DNA from: Burkholderiales bacterium
GTDB taxonomy: Bacteria; Pseudomonadota; Gammaproteobacteria; Burkholderiales; Burkholderiaceae
Length of the DNA stretch: 6,800 nt
Direction of reading: 5' to 3'
NCBI GenBank assembly: GCA_903643055.1
Contig: CAHJWV010000511.1
Span: forward strand, 1-6,800
Each line of letters starts with the position of its first letter. Position 1 is the stretch's first letter. This document shows positions 5,652 to 6,800 of this stretch, one piece after another. The notes under the pieces are model-generated. The model searched no databases. It was not told the origin of the DNA and saw only the letters and a program-made list of their open reading frames with translations. The position numbers and the translations under genes are program-made.

Positions 5652-6800
5652 ATGCGCGTCAACGAGCCCATCACCCAACGCGAATACGAGTTTCCCGACC
5701 ATGCGACGCTGATGTCGACCACCGACACCCTCAGCCATGTGACTTACGCCAACGAGGCGTTCATCGAGGCCAGTGGTTTCAGCCGCGAAGAGATCAAGGG
5801 GCAACCCCACAACCTGGTGCGCCACCCCGACATGCCAAAGGAGGCCTTCGCCGACATGTGGTCCACGCTGAAAGCCGGGCTGCCCTGGATCGCGCTGGTC
5901 AAGAACCGCCGCAAGGACGGCGACCACTACTGGGTTCGGGCTAACGCGATACCGTTGGTGCGCCAAGGTCAGCACGTCGGTTATGTGTCCGTTCGCACCA
6001 AAGCCTCGCGCGACGAGATCGCCGCGGCCGAAAAGCTCTATCGCGATTTCCGCCAAGGCGACGCCGGCGCCTGCAAGATCCACAAGGGCTTGATCGTTCG
6101 CACCGGCCTGATGGGCTGGACCTCGCTGTTCCAGACGATGCCGGTGCGCTGGCGCATCCGCTCGGCGCTGCTGCTGTTGGCGCCGGCGCTGATGTCCGGG
6201 GCCTTGGTCGCGGGCCTCGGCGGCGGCGCGCTCGGGCTCTTTTCGGGCATCACGGTGGCGGCGCTGCTGCTGACCAGTTGGGCGCTCGAATCGCAGATCT
6301 CCAGGCCCTTGGAACAAACACTGGCGCAAGCGCTGCGCGTGGCCACCGGCGAAAGCCAGCAAGCGGTGCACATGAACCGCGTTGACGAGATCGGCATGAT
6401 ATTGCGCACCATCGGCCAGTTAGGCCTGATGTTCCGCTGGCTGATCGATGACGTGAGCCAGCAGGTATTGACCGTGCAAAGCGCGGCGACCGAGATTGCG
6501 CAAGGCAACACCGACCTCAGTTCGCGCACCGAGCAGGCGTCATCGAGCGTGCAGCAAACGGCCTCGTCGATGGAGCAAATGACGGCGACCGTCAAGAACA
6601 ACGCCGAGACCGCAAGCCAGGCCAATCAGCTCTCGGGCAGCGCGCGCGACACAGCCGTCAAGGGCGGGCTCGCGGTGTCTGAAGTGGTGGCCACGATGAC
6701 CGACATCACCGAGAGCTCGAAGAAGATCGCCGACATCATCGGTGTGATCGATGGCATCGCCTTCCAGACCAACATCCTCGCGCTGAATGCGGCAGTAGAA
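5652..6800 (+). CDS. aer: Aer-like aerotaxis/redox methyl-accepting chemotaxis protein (3' end cut by window)
   Basis: The first 383 residues are present; the frame is open to the window edge. The N-terminal PAS domain (about 15-118) is close to E. coli Aer as I recall it, including LMSTTD near residue 20, [13 protein letters not shown] at 50-62, FADMW and [16 protein letters not shown] at 83-98. R57, H58, D60, W79 and N85 fall at the same numbers as the FAD-pocket and signalling residues of E. coli Aer. A membrane hairpin with a glycine-rich turn (about 171-212) has almost no periplasmic loop. HAMP follows (about 214-268), then the signalling domain, cut at [15 protein letters not shown], the conserved tip. 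Expected role: sense redox or oxygen state through bound FAD and steer the flagellar motor through CheA/CheW. It is divergent from the kinase operon. The full protein is normally about 500-550 residues, so roughly a quarter or more is missing. Confidence 0.95.
   Translation, partial: MRVNEPITQREYEFPDHATLMSTTDTLSHVTYANEAFIEASGFSREEIKGQPHNLVRHPDMPKEAFADMWSTLKAGLPWIALVKNRRKDGDHYWVRANAIPLVRQGQHVGYVSVRTKASRDEIAAAEKLYRDFRQGDAGACKIHKGLIVRTGLMGWTSLFQTMPVRWRIRSALLLLAPALMSGALVAGLGGGALGLFSGITVAALLLTSWALESQISRPLEQTLAQALRVATGESQQAVHMNRVDEIGMILRTIGQLGLMFRWLIDDVSQQVLTVQSAATEIAQGNTDLSSRTEQASSSVQQTASSMEQMTATVKNNAETASQANQLSGSARDTAVKGGLAVSEVVATMTDITESSKKIADIIGVIDGIAFQTNILALNAAVE

Noticed and set aside
5582..5944. 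120-residue plus-strand frame starting at 5582
   Set aside because: It overlaps the aer start in a different frame, has no ribosome binding site and no domain; the PAS motifs are in the frame starting at 5652.
5631..6625. Two minus-strand frames opposite aer
   Set aside because: They are shadows of the transducer gene; compositionally odd and without domains.
1..6800. tRNA, rRNA, CRISPR array, insertion sequence or attachment site
   Set aside because: None seen; nearly all of the window is accounted for by intact chromosomal-type signalling genes, with no transposase or direct-repeat structure.

Overview
The window is high-GC, tightly packed bacterial chromosome-type DNA. Coding style, the Aer-type transducer and the two-component content point to a Gram-negative proteobacterium. 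A betaproteobacterium of the Burkholderiales is my best guess, from overall codon and protein flavour rather than a marker gene. The first 20 bases are not biological: they match the 3' end of the Illumina TruSeq read-2 adapter, so the left edge is an untrimmed read or contig end.

Left block (+ strand, 37-2597): a small membrane methyltransferase of the isoprenylcysteine carboxyl methyltransferase/PEMT type, a strong hairpin just after its stop, then an OmpR-type response regulator and its HAMP-containing histidine kinase joined by a 4-base ATGA overlap. Middle block (- strand, 5234 down to 2559): a membrane histidine kinase of the NarX/DegS (HisKA_3) type with a CHASE3-like sensor region, a NarL/LuxR-type response regulator joined to it by another 4-base overlap, a 177-base structured gap, and a stand-alone CheY-like receiver. 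The receiver's last codons overlap the end of the left-block kinase gene by 39 bases, tail to tail. Right block (+ strand, 5652 to the edge): an Aer-like redox/aerotaxis transducer with PAS, membrane hairpin, HAMP and the start of the signalling domain, cut by the window end.

The roughly 400-base region between the kinase operon and aer (5235-5651) is the main non-coding region. It holds a candidate promoter in each direction, both built on the same 10-base element containing a perfect -35 (TTGACA), a CRP-like dyad over the leftward -35, a second dyad over the leftward -10, a long imperfect inverted repeat upstream of the rightward promoter, and a hairpin in the aer leader. No RNA gene, insertion sequence or CRISPR array was seen.

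Working model (inference): two separate phosphorelays lie side by side. The left is an envelope-sensing OmpR-type pair. The middle is a NarL-type system with an extra receiver that has no output domain. Its divergent arrangement with aer suggests, without proving, a shared regulation with respiratory or redox taxis.
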